A stretch of DNA of 64,000 bases from Synechococcus sp. UW140 (GCA_945875915.1 CAMCMT010000007.1:17907-81906); one strand, 5' to 3'; counted from the first letter of the stretch, positions 30,272 through 40,656 are shown. The notes: generated by a model not told the origin, from the sequence alone. A program made the numbers and translations.

Positions 30272-31783
30272 TCAACCCTTGAGCTTCTCAATCAAAATCT
30301 GGTTGGCCAGCTTGGGATCCGCCTTGCCACCCGTTTGCTTCATCAGCTGGCCCACAAAGAAGCCCTGCAATTTAGTTTTTCCGCCCCGGAAGGCTTCCAC
30401 CTCGGCGGGATGGGCCGCGAGCAGCTTGTCCACGATCGTTGTAATCGTGGCCGGATCGCTGATCATGCCTAGGCCCTGGGCCTCAACGATCGCCTTGGGA
30501 GAGCCGCCCTGGGCCAACAACTCGGGCAACAGGTCTTTAGCGATTTTGCCGCTGATCACGCCCCCATCGATCAGTTGCACCAACTCAGCAAGTTGCTCGG
30601 GCTGCAGCGGCAATTCCGCGATTGAAAGCCGATTGGCGTTCACATGGGCCGCAATGTCACCCGTCACCCAATTGGACACGGTCTTTGCATCGGCGCCGGC
30701 TGCTACGGCCGCCTCAAAGTATTCAGCCATGGCCCGCTCATCGGTCAGCACCCGGGCGTCATAGATGGAGAGCCCCAGTTGCTCGGCGTAGCGATGGCGT
30801 TTGGCGGCGGGCAGCTCCGGCAATTCGGAGCGCCAACCCTCGCGCTGCTCGGCTCCCACTTCGATTGGCCCCAAATCCGGATCGGGGAAGTAGCGGTAAT
30901 CGCTGGCCCCTTCCTTGCTGCGCATGCTCTTGGTGAGCTGCTTGCCCTCATCCCAGAGCCGGGTTTCCTGCACCACCGGCTCGCCAGCCTCATAGGCCTT
31001 GATCTGGCGATGAATCTCGTAATCGCAGGCCTTCTGAATTGCCGAAAAGGAGTTCATGTTCTTAATTTCCACCTTCGTACCGAAGGTGGCATCAGGACCA
31101 CGACGCACCGAAATATTGACGTCACAGCGCAGGGAGCCTTCCTGCATGTTGCCATCACTCACGCCTAAATAACGCATGATCCGGCGAATTTCGGAGGCAT
31201 ATTCGGCCGCCTCCCGACCCGTGCGCAGATCGGGCTTGCTAACGATCTCAGCGAGGGCGACACCAGCGCGGTTGTAATCCACTAGGGAATGGGTGCTGCC
31301 GGCCAGGCGATCGCTGCCGGCATGCACCAGCTTTCCGGCGTCTTCCTCCATATGCAGCCGCTCAATGCCAATGGTTTTGAGGTAGGTGTCTTTACCTTTC
31401 TCGGCTACTTCAACCTCAATCCAACCGTTCTCTGCGATCGGCTCATCGAATTGAGAGATCTGGTAGTTCTTAGGAAGATCGGGGTAAAAATACTGCTTAC
31501 GATCAAACTTACTATGTTCAGCAATATGCAGATTGAGGGCTAGCGCCGCCTTAACCGCATACTCCAACACCTTCCGATTCAACACCGGCAGGGTGCCGGG
31601 CAGCCCGCAAACAACCGGATCGATGTGGGTATTGGGATCATCGCCGAAGGCCGTGGAGGCCGACGTGAAAATCTTGCTGTTCGTGCCCAGCTGCACGTGG
31701 GTCTCAAGGCCGATCACGGCTTCCCAAGGAAGCAGCTCACCGCTGCTGGGGGTCGTTTTAACTGCTGCGCTGGTCGAGGCCAT
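30272..31783 (-). CDS. gatB: Aspartyl/glutamyl-tRNA amidotransferase subunit B
   Basis: A 503-residue subunit of GatCAB, which converts Glu-tRNA(Gln) (and Asp-tRNA(Asn)) to the amide. The cradle domain has WEAVIGLETHVQL (about residues 20-32) and CGLPGTLPVLN. The ERLHMEEDAGK and DYNRAG segments form the kinase-like active site, and the C-terminal YqeY-like tail domain is complete. Length is normal. Base composition falls slightly compared with the genes before it. Confidence 0.96.
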   Translation of the reverse strand: MASTSAAVKTTPSSGELLPWEAVIGLETHVQLGTNSKIFTSASTAFGDDPNTHIDPVVCGLPGTLPVLNRKVLEYAVKAALALNLHIAEHSKFDRKQYFYPDLPKNYQISQFDEPIAENGWIEVEVAEKGKDTYLKTIGIERLHMEEDAGKLVHAGSDRLAGSTHSLVDYNRAGVALAEIVSKPDLRTGREAAEYASEIRRIMRYLGVSDGNMQEGSLRCDVNISVRRGPDATFGTKVEIKNMNSFSAIQKACDYEIHRQIKAYEAGEPVVQETRLWDEGKQLTKSMRSKEGASDYRYFPDPDLGPIEVGAEQREGWRSELPELPAAKRHRYAEQLGLSIYDARVLTDERAMAEYFEAAVAAGADAKTVSNWVTGDIAAHVNANRLSIAELPLQPEQLAELVQLIDGGVISGKIAKDLLPELLAQGGSPKAIVEAQGLGMISDPATITTIVDKLLAAHPAEVEAFRGGKTKLQGFFVGQLMKQTGGKADPKLANQILIEKLKG

Positions 31784-31903
31784 AACCCTGCTCTCCCTGG
31801 TCCTGTGCGTACAGCGATCCTATGGGTCCCTCCCACCGTTCCCAAGCCTTGGCCAAACCAGGGCCGGCCCAACGGTACGGCCCCCATTGGATAGGTTGAC
31901 CCC

Positions 31904-33031
31904 ATGGCCACCTCCACCGAACCAATCCTGATCCTGGGTGGCGGCCTGATGGGTTTAGCCGTCGCCCACCAACTGGCGCGCCGGGGTCAAGCCGTGCTCG
32001 TGCTGAGCCGACGCCGCAACGAGGCCGCCGGTTTTGTGGCCGCCGGCATGCTCGCCCCCCATGCGGAGGGACTCTCAGGCGCCCTCCTGCAACTGGGCCA
32101 AGCCAGCTTGGCCCTGGTCCCAGCCTGGGTAACCCAAATCGAAACAGACAGCGGCCTGAGCTGTGGGCTGAGAAACTGCGGCATCGTCGTCCCCTTCCGA
32201 ACCCCGGAGGAACGGGACAGCTACCCGACGGCGTCCTGGGGCACAAGCCTGGATCGCCAGGGCCTACAAGGCGAAGTGCCAGGCATAGCCGCTACTTGGC
32301 AGGCAGGACTGCTGTTCACCCAGGACGGCCAGATTGACAACCGTCGCCAACTGATGCGGGCCCTAGAGCGGGCCTGCACACGCCTGGGCGTGCAGTTCCA
32401 GGAAGGCAGCGAGGTGCAGAAACTGATCAAGGGCCCAAGCGGCAAACTCCAAGGCGTGCGCCTGGTCACCGCAGAAGGCGACGCCCTCAGCCTGACCTGC
32501 TGCCAAGCCGTACTTGCGGGCGGAGCCTGGAGTGGCCAGCTGCTGCCCGAGTTGCCGGTCTTCCCTGTCAAGGGCCAGATGCTCTCCCTCCAAGCCCCCA
32601 AAGGGGCCCTGGAACGGGTGGTATTCGGACCCGGCACCTACCTGGTGCCACGGGAAGACGGGCTGCTGGTCGTGGGGGCCACAAGCGAACCGGAAGCGGG
32701 CTTTGGGGAAGGCCTGACCCCAAACGGGCAACGAAGCCTGCAAGAAGGCATCGGCTCCCTACTGCCGGCCGCCAGTCAGTGGCCACCGATGGAACGCTGG
32801 TGGGGCTTCCGGCCCTGCACCCCCGATGGGGGACCTCTGCTTGGAAGTAGTGCCATCCCAGGGCTATGGCTGGCCACAGGCCACCACCGCAACGGAGTTC
32901 TGCTAGCCGCAATCACAGCAGAGCTGCTCTGCCAACAAATCAATCCAGGGTCAGCGGAAAATCCGGAATCAAGCGAAGCAGCGCTAAGACTGCTGAACCA
33001 GTTCCGTTGGAGCCGATTCCAGCAGGCCTGA
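31904..33031 (+). CDS. thiO: FAD-dependent glycine oxidase, ThiO-like
   Basis: A 375-residue D-amino-acid-oxidase-type flavoprotein. The N-terminal dinucleotide fold is GGGLMGLAVAHQLARRG (about residues 12-28) with the acidic residue replaced further along by SRRRNEAAG. AAGMLAPHAE and the C-terminal GHHRNGVLLAAITAELL match ThiO, which makes the iminoacetate precursor of the thiazole ring of thiamine. A general D-amino-acid oxidase is the alternative. In many cyanobacteria thiO stands alone, as here. Confidence 0.82.
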   Translation: MATSTEPILILGGGLMGLAVAHQLARRGQAVLVLSRRRNEAAGFVAAGMLAPHAEGLSGALLQLGQASLALVPAWVTQIETDSGLSCGLRNCGIVVPFRTPEERDSYPTASWGTSLDRQGLQGEVPGIAATWQAGLLFTQDGQIDNRRQLMRALERACTRLGVQFQEGSEVQKLIKGPSGKLQGVRLVTAEGDALSLTCCQAVLAGGAWSGQLLPELPVFPVKGQMLSLQAPKGALERVVFGPGTYLVPREDGLLVVGATSEPEAGFGEGLTPNGQRSLQEGIGSLLPAASQWPPMERWWGFRPCTPDGGPLLGSSAIPGLWLATGHHRNGVLLAAITAELLCQQINPGSAENPESSEAALRLLNQFRWSRFQQA

Positions 33032-33075
33032 TCCGTTAGGGCGATTCAGGCGCAGTCAAAGGCCCCGACCAAAAC

Positions 33076-33534
33076 TCAGGCCTCAACGCGCCAGGCCTGG
33101 TCTGCAGGCGACCAATCGCCCAGCTCGGAAGGCTGGAACCACAAACCAATCTCGAAGGCGGCAGTCTCGGGAGCATCGGAACCGTGGATCACGTTGCGGC
33201 CGATGTTGACGGCCAAATCACCACGAATCGTGCCGGGCTCCGCCTCTAGGGGTTTGGTGGCACCAATCAGCTTGCGGGCACTGGCGATCACGCCATCGCC
33301 TTCCCAAACCATGGCCACCACTGGACCACTGGTGATGAAATCCACCAAACCCGCGAAAAAGGGACGCTCGCTGTGGACCCCGTAGTGGCTTTCAGCCAAG
33401 GCCCGGCTAGGTGTGAGCTGCTTCAGGCCAACGAGCTTGAAACCCTTACGTTCAAAACGCCCCAAGATCTCGCCCACAAGGCCCCTTTGCACGCCATCGG
33501 GCTTGATGGCAATAAAGCTGCGTTCAACGGCCAT
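33076..33534 (-). CDS. ndk: Nucleoside diphosphate kinase
   Basis: A 152-residue enzyme that balances nucleoside triphosphates. The phosphorylated His is in the conserved NVIHGSDA segment (about residues 113-120). The N-terminal [17 protein letters not shown] is standard. It is divergent from speA, separated by 185 bp. Confidence 0.97.
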   Translation of the reverse strand: MAVERSFIAIKPDGVQRGLVGEILGRFERKGFKLVGLKQLTPSRALAESHYGVHSERPFFAGLVDFITSGPVVAMVWEGDGVIASARKLIGATKPLEAEPGTIRGDLAVNIGRNVIHGSDAPETAAFEIGLWFQPSELGDWSPADQAWRVEA

Positions 33535-33719
33535 GGAAGCGGCAAGAAGGTGAATCCATCGTCAGGGGCCGCCCTGCCCCTTGGCAAGCAAGAAAGCGAC
33601 TCAGATAACTAGGGGGCTCCAATCGGCCTTGAAATCGGCATGAAGGCCGGGGAAAACGGCGTTGATGCGTGGGAAGCCAGCCCGCCTCCCTAGAGTCCAG
33701 CCCATCGAGGAACAAGCCA

Positions 33720-35720
33720 ATGGCCCTGCCAACTGCAATTCCGTCGCCTTCCAACCCAACGGTCGAAGGGAGGAGCTGGTCAGGGGCAGCCAGCGCTGCC
33801 CTCTATGGCGTCAACAAATGGGGCGAACCCTATTTCTCAGTGAACGAGTTAGGCCACATAGAAGTCAAGCCAAAGGGCGAACGGGGTCCTACCATAGACC
33901 TAGTGGAGCTAGTCGAAGGATTGCAAGGGCGCAATCTCTCATTGCCCTTACTCATTCGATTCGACAATATTCTTGAAGACCGCCTAGACCATCTCCACCA
34001 GGCGTTTGCTCAAGCCATAAAGGCCTATGACTATCCGGGCCATTATCAGGGCGTGTTTCCGGTTAAATGCAATCAGCAGCGCCATGTCGTCGAGCAACTT
34101 ATCGAAAGTGGGCGCCGCTGGAACTTTGGCCTTGAAGCCGGCAGCAAAGCAGAATTGCTGATTGCCCTTTCCCTACTGAACGACCCAAAAGCCCTGCTGA
34201 TCTGCAACGGCTACAAGGACAAACGCTACATAGAAACAGCCATCCTGGCAAGGCGGCTGGGGAGACAACCTGTGGTTGTGATTGAGCAGCCTGATGAGGT
34301 GGAACGCATCATTTCAGCAAGCAAGGAACTAGGAGCAGCCCCCTTAATTGGCATTCGGGCAAAACTGTCGGCCAGGAGTACCGGCCGTTGGGGAAGCTCG
34401 GTGGGAGACAAGGCAAAGTTTGGACTCGCCGTCCCTGATATTCTCGCCACAGTTGAAGCCCTACGGAACGCCAACCTCTTAACAGAATTAAAGCTGCTGC
34501 ACTTCCATGTGGGCAGCCAAATAAACGACATCGCCGTACTCAAAGATGCACTTCAAGAAGCGGGCCAAATCTATGCCGCACTTTGCAAATTAGGAGCCCC
34601 GATGGGCTACCTCGATGTCGGCGGCGGTCTCGGAGTCGACTACGACGGCAGCCGCACAGCAACCGCAGCCTCAAAGAACTACTCACTACAAAACTACGCC
34701 AATGACGTCGTTGCCACCGTGCGGGAGAGCTGTGAACCCTGGGGCATCACCGTGCCAACGCTCGTTAGTGAGAGTGGACGGGCCATTGCCAGTCATTTCA
34801 GCGTGCTTGTCTTTGATATTTTGGGAACGGGAACCGTGCCTAGGGGCATTCCAAACCCTACGGACTCAGAACCGTTAACGGTTAGAAATTTACGCTTTAC
34901 CCTTGAAAGCCTAATTGAACATGAGAGCAAACCAGAGCAACCAGCAGGCGAACCTAGCAAGGATCAACGCAAACTCGAAAAACTGCAGGAAGCCTGGAAT
35001 GACGCCATCAAATTCAAGGAGGATGCCCTAGCTGCGTTCCGCCTGGGCTACCTAAGCCTCACCGATAGGGCTGTGGCCGAACAACTCACTTGGGCGTGCG
35101 CGGATCGCATCGCAAGACAATTGCCCCAAACTGGGGTTCCCGAAGAGTTGAAAGCCCTACGATCAGCCCTAGCCAAGACCTATTACGCCAACCTTTCCAT
35201 TTTTCGATCCGCTCCAGACACCTGGGCGATCGATCAACTCTTCCCGGTAATGCCGATCCATCGACTGAATGAACGTCCAAACGAACTCGGCAGCTTCGCA
35301 GATCTTACCTGTGATTCCGACGGTAAGTTGGAACGATTTGTTAATAGTGGTAAAATAAAGACACTGCTAGAATTGCATGAATTCACGCCAGGTCAACCCT
35401 ATTGGATAGGTATGTTTCTTGCCGGCGCCTATCAGGAGGTCATGGGAAACCTACACAACTTATTTGGCAGTACAAACGCAGTCAACATAAGAATCAATGA
35501 AAACGGAGAATACCAGCTTGACCATGTTGTCAAAGGAGACACCAATGCCCAAGTTCTCGAAGCCATGGAACATAATCCCAGTGAACTACTGGAACGGCTT
35601 CGCGTAGCCAGCGAAACGGCTATTCAGAGCGGACAGCTGAATATTCAAGACGCCAGCAGGCTGATGGATCACCTGGAAAGCAGCCTAAGGCAAACAACGT
35701 ATCTCACCAATAAGCCATGA
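33720..35720 (+). CDS. speA: Biosynthetic arginine decarboxylase
   Basis: A 666-residue fold-type III PLP enzyme that makes agmatine, the polyamine precursor. The ATG at 33720 (reading ALPTAIPSP) fits the family; 17 further codons upstream are open. The PLP Lys is in GVFPVKCNQQ and the Gly-rich phosphate site is DVGGGLGVDYDG. The C-terminal helical domain includes the conserved RIARQLPQ-to-NLSIFRSAPD region. Length is normal. Codon third positions are clearly more A/T-rich in the 3' half, marking the start of the composition change. Confidence 0.96.
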   Translation: MALPTAIPSPSNPTVEGRSWSGAASAALYGVNKWGEPYFSVNELGHIEVKPKGERGPTIDLVELVEGLQGRNLSLPLLIRFDNILEDRLDHLHQAFAQAIKAYDYPGHYQGVFPVKCNQQRHVVEQLIESGRRWNFGLEAGSKAELLIALSLLNDPKALLICNGYKDKRYIETAILARRLGRQPVVVIEQPDEVERIISASKELGAAPLIGIRAKLSARSTGRWGSSVGDKAKFGLAVPDILATVEALRNANLLTELKLLHFHVGSQINDIAVLKDALQEAGQIYAALCKLGAPMGYLDVGGGLGVDYDGSRTATAASKNYSLQNYANDVVATVRESCEPWGITVPTLVSESGRAIASHFSVLVFDILGTGTVPRGIPNPTDSEPLTVRNLRFTLESLIEHESKPEQPAGEPSKDQRKLEKLQEAWNDAIKFKEDALAAFRLGYLSLTDRAVAEQLTWACADRIARQLPQTGVPEELKALRSALAKTYYANLSIFRSAPDTWAIDQLFPVMPIHRLNERPNELGSFADLTCDSDGKLERFVNSGKIKTLLELHEFTPGQPYWIGMFLAGAYQEVMGNLHNLFGSTNAVNIRINENGEYQLDHVVKGDTNAQVLEAMEHNPSELLERLRVASETAIQSGQLNIQDASRLMDHLESSLRQTTYLTNKP

Positions 35721-35749
35721 TCGGAAGCGCAACCAAGTCAACTACACAA

Positions 35750-36385
35750 TTAATTATGGAGTGGCCTTGGCGCGAAAATCATCGCAACACCCGCCAACAG
35801 TTGCAGTAAGAAGATCTGCTCAAGTCCATGGGCGCCCATACCCATAAAGGTCAAGGTAAATGCGGGGTTGAAAATGCCAACTGAATCAGCAAAGCCAAGG
35901 AACAACAAGGAAGTGAGTCCAGAACCAACCACAAAACCGGACAAGGGCCTAGCTTCCGGACAAATCCGTCCCTCATCACTCCAGGCATGGATCAACCACA
36001 AAAATACCAAACTCATCAAGATTTCGACAAGTGTTGCCCTAGAGGTGAAGGGGCCAGACGGCGCAGTAAAGGGACGGACGTGAAAGCCAAACCAGATGCC
36101 TACGAGCTGGGCAGATACATACCCCAAAAAGCCAACAAGATTGGACCAAAAAGAAGATGGATTGGCCAAAGTATTCTGGCCAAAGAACATCAAGCTGACG
36201 GAAGGATTAAGGTGGGCCCCGCTAGTTCTGCCAAAGAGATGAATCAGAAATACCAGAGCCAACCCAATCGAAAGAAAGGTAGTAAAATCGGGGACATCAC
36301 GCAAAGCGAATGAGGTAACAACTGCATAGGCGAGAAAAAAGCTGCCGATCAGCTCCAGTCCCATCCGCTCTGGCAGACTGCGCAT
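35750..36385 (-). CDS. MIP-family channel with altered NPA boxes
   Basis: A 211-residue protein with six hydrophobic segments in the inverted-repeat layout of aquaporins. The first half-helix box reads SGAHLNPSV (NPS at residues 60-62 in place of NPA). The second reads GIFNPAFTL: NPA at 173-175 is followed by Phe176 where nearly all aquaporins and glycerol channels have the selectivity-filter Arg. It is therefore unlikely to be a standard water channel, and the solute is unknown. Its start is 10 bp after the stop of the beta-sandwich gene, so the two are probably co-transcribed. Confidence 0.78.
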   Translation of the reverse strand: MRSLPERMGLELIGSFFLAYAVVTSFALRDVPDFTTFLSIGLALVFLIHLFGRTSGAHLNPSVSLMFFGQNTLANPSSFWSNLVGFLGYVSAQLVGIWFGFHVRPFTAPSGPFTSRATLVEILMSLVFLWLIHAWSDEGRICPEARPLSGFVVGSGLTSLLFLGFADSVGIFNPAFTLTFMGMGAHGLEQIFLLQLLAGVAMIFAPRPLHN

Positions 36386-36395
36386 GGATCAAATT

Positions 36396-38135
36396 TCAGA
36401 CAGGGCTCACACTATAGGCTCCCGTTATTACGTCTGCAAAAAACCGATAAGGACCTGTGTGGATAGCCGTAAAGCTTAAGGCAGGAGGATTCCCATGGGA
36501 GGTCAACTGGCCAAATCGCTTGAGCGAGCTCACAGTCACATCTCCAGGGTTTGGCTGGGAGCCGATAAAATCGGTGCCATAGCAATCAAGCTCATAATCA
36601 GCGAACACCATTTGCCAAGGAGTTCGATTGCCAAGATACTTATAGGTATAAGTTTCACCAGCCTTCAACAGCACACAACGCTGAAACCGTCCACCACCAA
36701 TCAGCTCCATCAGGTTTGCAGGGGATTCCGGATCCCATGCCTTCAGGGGTTCGGGGAAATTACCCACGAGTGAAAGCTCATGTAACTCGGTAGTTGGCGT
36801 TAATGTGCCTCCACCCGAAACAACCTCTATCGCGAAGCTATCATCATTCAAGTGATAATGAAAAAGCAGGCGACTATCAACATCAAGTTCAAAATAAATA
36901 TTCCATTCTTGAGGCTTACCATGCCAAGCCACACCCTTAAGAAGTTGGCCCGGCTGCTTCGGATCATAGTCAAGCCAGCAACCAAATCCCATCGTATCAA
37001 GGAAAAGCTCAGAAGCAATACCAAAATTAATACAATGCTTCCCCGCCTTAACATCAAGCTCTAACTGCAAATTCTCTGGTGAAGTAACCGGCAAAAGGGT
37101 TCTACCTGCTACCGTCGGATCGAACTGATTATCAGCATGGACAGTGCCAAGAAGCTGCATTGATGACCTAATATTGAGTAATTCTGGATCAGCGCCTGCC
37201 AAGGCCTTAACCTCAATATGGGGAGATTCAGGTGTGCTATCAAGCACAAAACGAAAAATGCCGTCCTCATTGACTTTAATGGTGCAGCCGGAATGCATTG
37301 AAGAGCCATGGCTGCTACCGAAACCGGTGCCGCGAACCAAACGCCCGGTGCCATCATTCAAAGCCGAAAAGCCATAATCCTCTTGGCCATCGGCTGAAAT
37401 CAAAAACTGATAGACACCATCCGCCCTAAAGTCAATTCCACCGTTAGCCCTAAGCGGTACGTCGAGGAACCATTTGCCTGGAGAAACATTAATAAAAGAA
37501 CGCCCGGGCCGCCTGCACAAAAACTTGTCAAACATGGACAAGTCATCCCAGACAAAGCCATTCAATTCATACCCGTTAAATTCAACAACTGGCTGGACAG
37601 TAGCAGCCGGGTCGGAAACGATGCCCAAGGGCACGAGTTGCAACTGCATCGTTTCACTATCAAAACGAAAAAGAATTTCCGTATCCATAAGAATCTTGAA
37701 ATTAATGTTGGCACAGCTTTTGCCGTCCCCATCCTCAACAAGGGTCCAAGTTAACGACGCCCCATCGACTGTCGAACATTTTAAATGACGATGCGAGTTG
37801 TGATTAATAACAAGCCGACACGAAAAGTGGCCAGTATGCTCAGGTCCCTTGGGCCCTTCTAAAAAAACACTGCGTTCCCAGGAAGAAACCCCCACACGCT
37901 TAAAATCTTGGTCGGAAATGAAAGGATTCCAACGCCAACGTCGTGCCGTTAGGTTGCCAATCATTGAGATCGACTCAATGACGCTAGAACCAACATGGTT
38001 GCTGGTAAGCAAGGGGAGTGACTGAACCACAATTCCGAGAACACTGATCGAGGTATGTTTAGCGCCTTCGTGCTGCCGTTGGCAATGATCAATACAGAAA
38101 TGTAGCGAAAGGCACAAATCCCCAAACAAAGCCAA
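36396..38135 (-). CDS. Repeated beta-sandwich protein, possible glycan-binding
   Basis: Up to 579 residues, and probably fewer: the first codon of the frame is TTG, the first ATG is at 37964, and a TTG at 38012 would start just before the first recognisable strand. At least three related beta-rich modules begin with similar strands (SISMIGNL, SMQLLGTV, LSLVGNF; about residues 55, 320 and 457), and the last continues with an alternating Tyr/Lys/Gly strand set. That resembles early-set/CBM48-like glycogen-binding or SusE-like modules. No signal peptide, catalytic site or membrane helix is seen. Divergence from glgX and linkage to the MIP channel suggest a carbohydrate-related role, which is inferred only. 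Confidence 0.6.
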   Translation of the reverse strand: MALFGDLCLSLHFCIDHCQRQHEGAKHTSISVLGIVVQSLPLLTSNHVGSSVIESISMIGNLTARRWRWNPFISDQDFKRVGVSSWERSVFLEGPKGPEHTGHFSCRLVINHNSHRHLKCSTVDGASLTWTLVEDGDGKSCANINFKILMDTEILFRFDSETMQLQLVPLGIVSDPAATVQPVVEFNGYELNGFVWDDLSMFDKFLCRRPGRSFINVSPGKWFLDVPLRANGGIDFRADGVYQFLISADGQEDYGFSALNDGTGRLVRGTGFGSSHGSSMHSGCTIKVNEDGIFRFVLDSTPESPHIEVKALAGADPELLNIRSSMQLLGTVHADNQFDPTVAGRTLLPVTSPENLQLELDVKAGKHCINFGIASELFLDTMGFGCWLDYDPKQPGQLLKGVAWHGKPQEWNIYFELDVDSRLLFHYHLNDDSFAIEVVSGGGTLTPTTELHELSLVGNFPEPLKAWDPESPANLMELIGGGRFQRCVLLKAGETYTYKYLGNRTPWQMVFADYELDCYGTDFIGSQPNPGDVTVSSLKRFGQLTSHGNPPALSFTAIHTGPYRFFADVITGAYSVSPV

Positions 38136-38386
38136 AACTTATGTTGAAAACCTCACAATAAGAATAATTACAATCAAAGCAATTGAAGAGGGGCAGTGAT
38201 CAAAATAGAAAATATTAAAACTCCTTAGCAGGGGTTTCACTGGAAACCGTTGCGGTTTCGCAAAAAATGGAGTAAGTTAGTAGGGACCAACTATGATCTC
38301 TAAGCTGAATGTAAATGGAGTTTAAAAGGTTAAGAACTGGTTTGTAAAATATTAAAAAAACTTAAACCATCCCAACCATTTCAAAA
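38136..38386. promoter_or_regulatory. Divergent promoter region between the beta-sandwich/MIP pair and glgX
   Basis: This AT-rich gap separates two oppositely directed transcription units. It contains a small inverted repeat GGTTTC-actg-GAAACC (38233-38248) followed by a second GGTTTC copy inside GCGGTTTCGC (38252-38261), which could be operator half-sites. A possible -10 (TATTAAAA-like) lies near 38350. No gene is seen in it. Confidence 0.35.
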
Positions 38387-40567
38387 ATGACTTCAACAAT
38401 CAACAGTTTTGCGATTTCCCCTAAAGGGCGTCCGCTTTCACCTGAAGGTGGTGCAACAAGGACATACACGGGTTCACCGCACCCATTTGGTGCGACTGTT
38501 GATGACGAAGGAGTAAATTTTGCGATATATAGCGCAAACGCAACAGCTATTCAATTGCTTCTTTTCAATAACCCAAGCGATCTAGAGCCATCGCAAGTTA
38601 TCGATCTAAGCCCCATTACAAACAAAAGTTTTTATATTTGGCATGTCTATGTACAAGGATTGAAGCCAGGGACTGGTTATGCGTACCGCGTTGACGGTCC
38701 CAATGAACCTTGGAATGGCCACCGCTTCAATCCAGCCAAAGTATTGGTAGATCCTTACTCTAAAGGAAATTCGCTTGCCCTATGGGAAAGGGGAGCAGCC
38801 TGTGGCACTGAGGACAATCTCCACAAGAGCATGCGGAGTGTTGTTATTGATACTAGGGGCTATGACTGGGAAGGTGACATGCCGCTAAGGCGGCCCATGG
38901 CTGAATCAATAATTTATGAAATGCATGTGGCCGGTTTTACAAAAAGTCCGTCAAGTGGCGTGCAGCACCCAGGCACCTTCAAGGGTCTGATTGAAAAAAT
39001 CCCCTATCTACAAGAAATCGGCATAACCGCAGTCGAGCTTTTGCCAGTATTTAGCTTTGATCACACAGATATCTTGCGTGTTCATGAAGGTAACCCCCTA
39101 GTAAACTATTGGGGATACAGCACGATGGGCTATTTTGCTCCCCATCAAGGCTATTGCACTGACCCAGAATCCGGCCTACATGTTCAAGAGTTCAGGGACA
39201 TGGTCAAGGCCCTACACAAGGCAGGTATAGAAGTAATCCTCGATGTTGTATTTAACCACACCGACGAGGGCAATCACCAAGGACCAATGTTCTCGTTCAA
39301 GGGATTGGATAATAGCACCTATTATTACTTGACTGGTAAGGATGGATCAAAGGAGTTTTACTACGATTATACAGGCTGTGGCAACACCTTTAATTGTAAT
39401 CACCCAATCGGAGAAAAATTAATTCTAGATTGCTTACGATTCTGGGTTCAAGAGATGCACGTGGACGGCTTCCGCTTTGATGAAGGGTCTGTGCTAACTC
39501 GTGGTGAAGATGGGACACCCTTAGAACATCCGCCCGTAATTTGGTCGATTGAACTTGACGATGTGCTTGGATCCAGTAAGGTAATCGCAGAAGCCTGGGA
39601 TGCGGCAGGTCTGTACCAAATTGGCTACTTCCCCGGAGCACGCTGGGCAGAATGGAACGGTAAATACCGTGATTCAATTCGGCAATTTGTGAAAGGTGAC
39701 CCTGGCGTAATCCAGCAAGTTGCAACAAGACTTACTGGTAGCGCAGACCTATACCAATGGCGCCACCACGAGCCAGTAAATAGCGTTAATTTCATAACTG
39801 CCCATGATGGCTTTACACTCTACGACCTGTGCGCATACAATGAAAAGCACAACTGGGCAAATGGTGAAGGCAACAATGATGGAGTGAACGACAACATTAG
39901 CTGGAACTGTGGAGCAGAGGGCGATACCGACAACGAATCGATTGAGGCTCTAAGGAGGAAACAGGTCAAGAACCTGGGAGTTCTTCTAATGTGCTCCCTA
40001 GGAGTGCCCATGATCGTCGGAGGTGATGAACACGCCCGTTCTCAAAAAGGGAACAACAACACGTATTGCCAAGACAATGCCCTTAACTGGTATGACTGGG
40101 ATGCTATTCAAACACCAGAATCAAAAGAGATGATTCGATTTTGGTCAATGCTCAACAAAAAACGCAGCAACTTCATAAACCACTTCAAAGGCAAATATTT
40201 TACAGATAAAGTAAGCCGATTTGGTGTTCCTGAGATTTCATGGCATGGCACCCAACTCAACCAACCCAATTGGGATGATCCAGGCGCCCGCTGCCTAGCG
40301 ATGACCTTCGGGGATACCGCAGAAGACACAGATGGACTCGATAATATCCATGTCATGATGAACATGTATTGGGAACCTCTAAAATTTGATATCCCTCATT
40401 ATGAAGGATTAAGCTGGCGTCGGACCATTGATACATCTCTTCAATCACCCAATGACATTACAATTCCAGAAGAAGCGCCAATGATCAACGATTCAGGATA
40501 TATCGTTAATGACCGCAGCATCGTGGTGCTAACAACTCGGGCATCGATCCAAGGAGGTTCAGCATGA
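38387..40567 (+). CDS. glgX: GlgX/isoamylase-type glycogen debranching enzyme
   Basis: A 726-residue GH13 enzyme that hydrolyses alpha-1,6 branches. An N-terminal CBM48 domain (about residues 30-130, starting PHPFGATVDDEGVNFAIYS) precedes the TIM barrel. The catalytic nucleophile is D365 in DGFRFDEGS, the acid/base is E402 in AEAWDAAG, and the transition-state Asp is D474 in TAHDGFT. Region I is ILDVVFNHT. The gene is A/T-richer than the core genes and lies away from other glycogen genes, so it may be a second copy devoted to this cluster. Confidence 0.88.
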   Translation: MTSTINSFAISPKGRPLSPEGGATRTYTGSPHPFGATVDDEGVNFAIYSANATAIQLLLFNNPSDLEPSQVIDLSPITNKSFYIWHVYVQGLKPGTGYAYRVDGPNEPWNGHRFNPAKVLVDPYSKGNSLALWERGAACGTEDNLHKSMRSVVIDTRGYDWEGDMPLRRPMAESIIYEMHVAGFTKSPSSGVQHPGTFKGLIEKIPYLQEIGITAVELLPVFSFDHTDILRVHEGNPLVNYWGYSTMGYFAPHQGYCTDPESGLHVQEFRDMVKALHKAGIEVILDVVFNHTDEGNHQGPMFSFKGLDNSTYYYLTGKDGSKEFYYDYTGCGNTFNCNHPIGEKLILDCLRFWVQEMHVDGFRFDEGSVLTRGEDGTPLEHPPVIWSIELDDVLGSSKVIAEAWDAAGLYQIGYFPGARWAEWNGKYRDSIRQFVKGDPGVIQQVATRLTGSADLYQWRHHEPVNSVNFITAHDGFTLYDLCAYNEKHNWANGEGNNDGVNDNISWNCGAEGDTDNESIEALRRKQVKNLGVLLMCSLGVPMIVGGDEHARSQKGNNNTYCQDNALNWYDWDAIQTPESKEMIRFWSMLNKKRSNFINHFKGKYFTDKVSRFGVPEISWHGTQLNQPNWDDPGARCLAMTFGDTAEDTDGLDNIHVMMNMYWEPLKFDIPHYEGLSWRRTIDTSLQSPNDITIPEEAPMINDSGYIVNDRSIVVLTTRASIQGGSA

Positions 40568-40656
40568 AACTATGACATGATGCAAGCGTCATGCGAGACG
40601 CCGGAAAATAGCGTAATTCAAGATCAAAGCAAAGACACCATCCATTTAACAAAACA

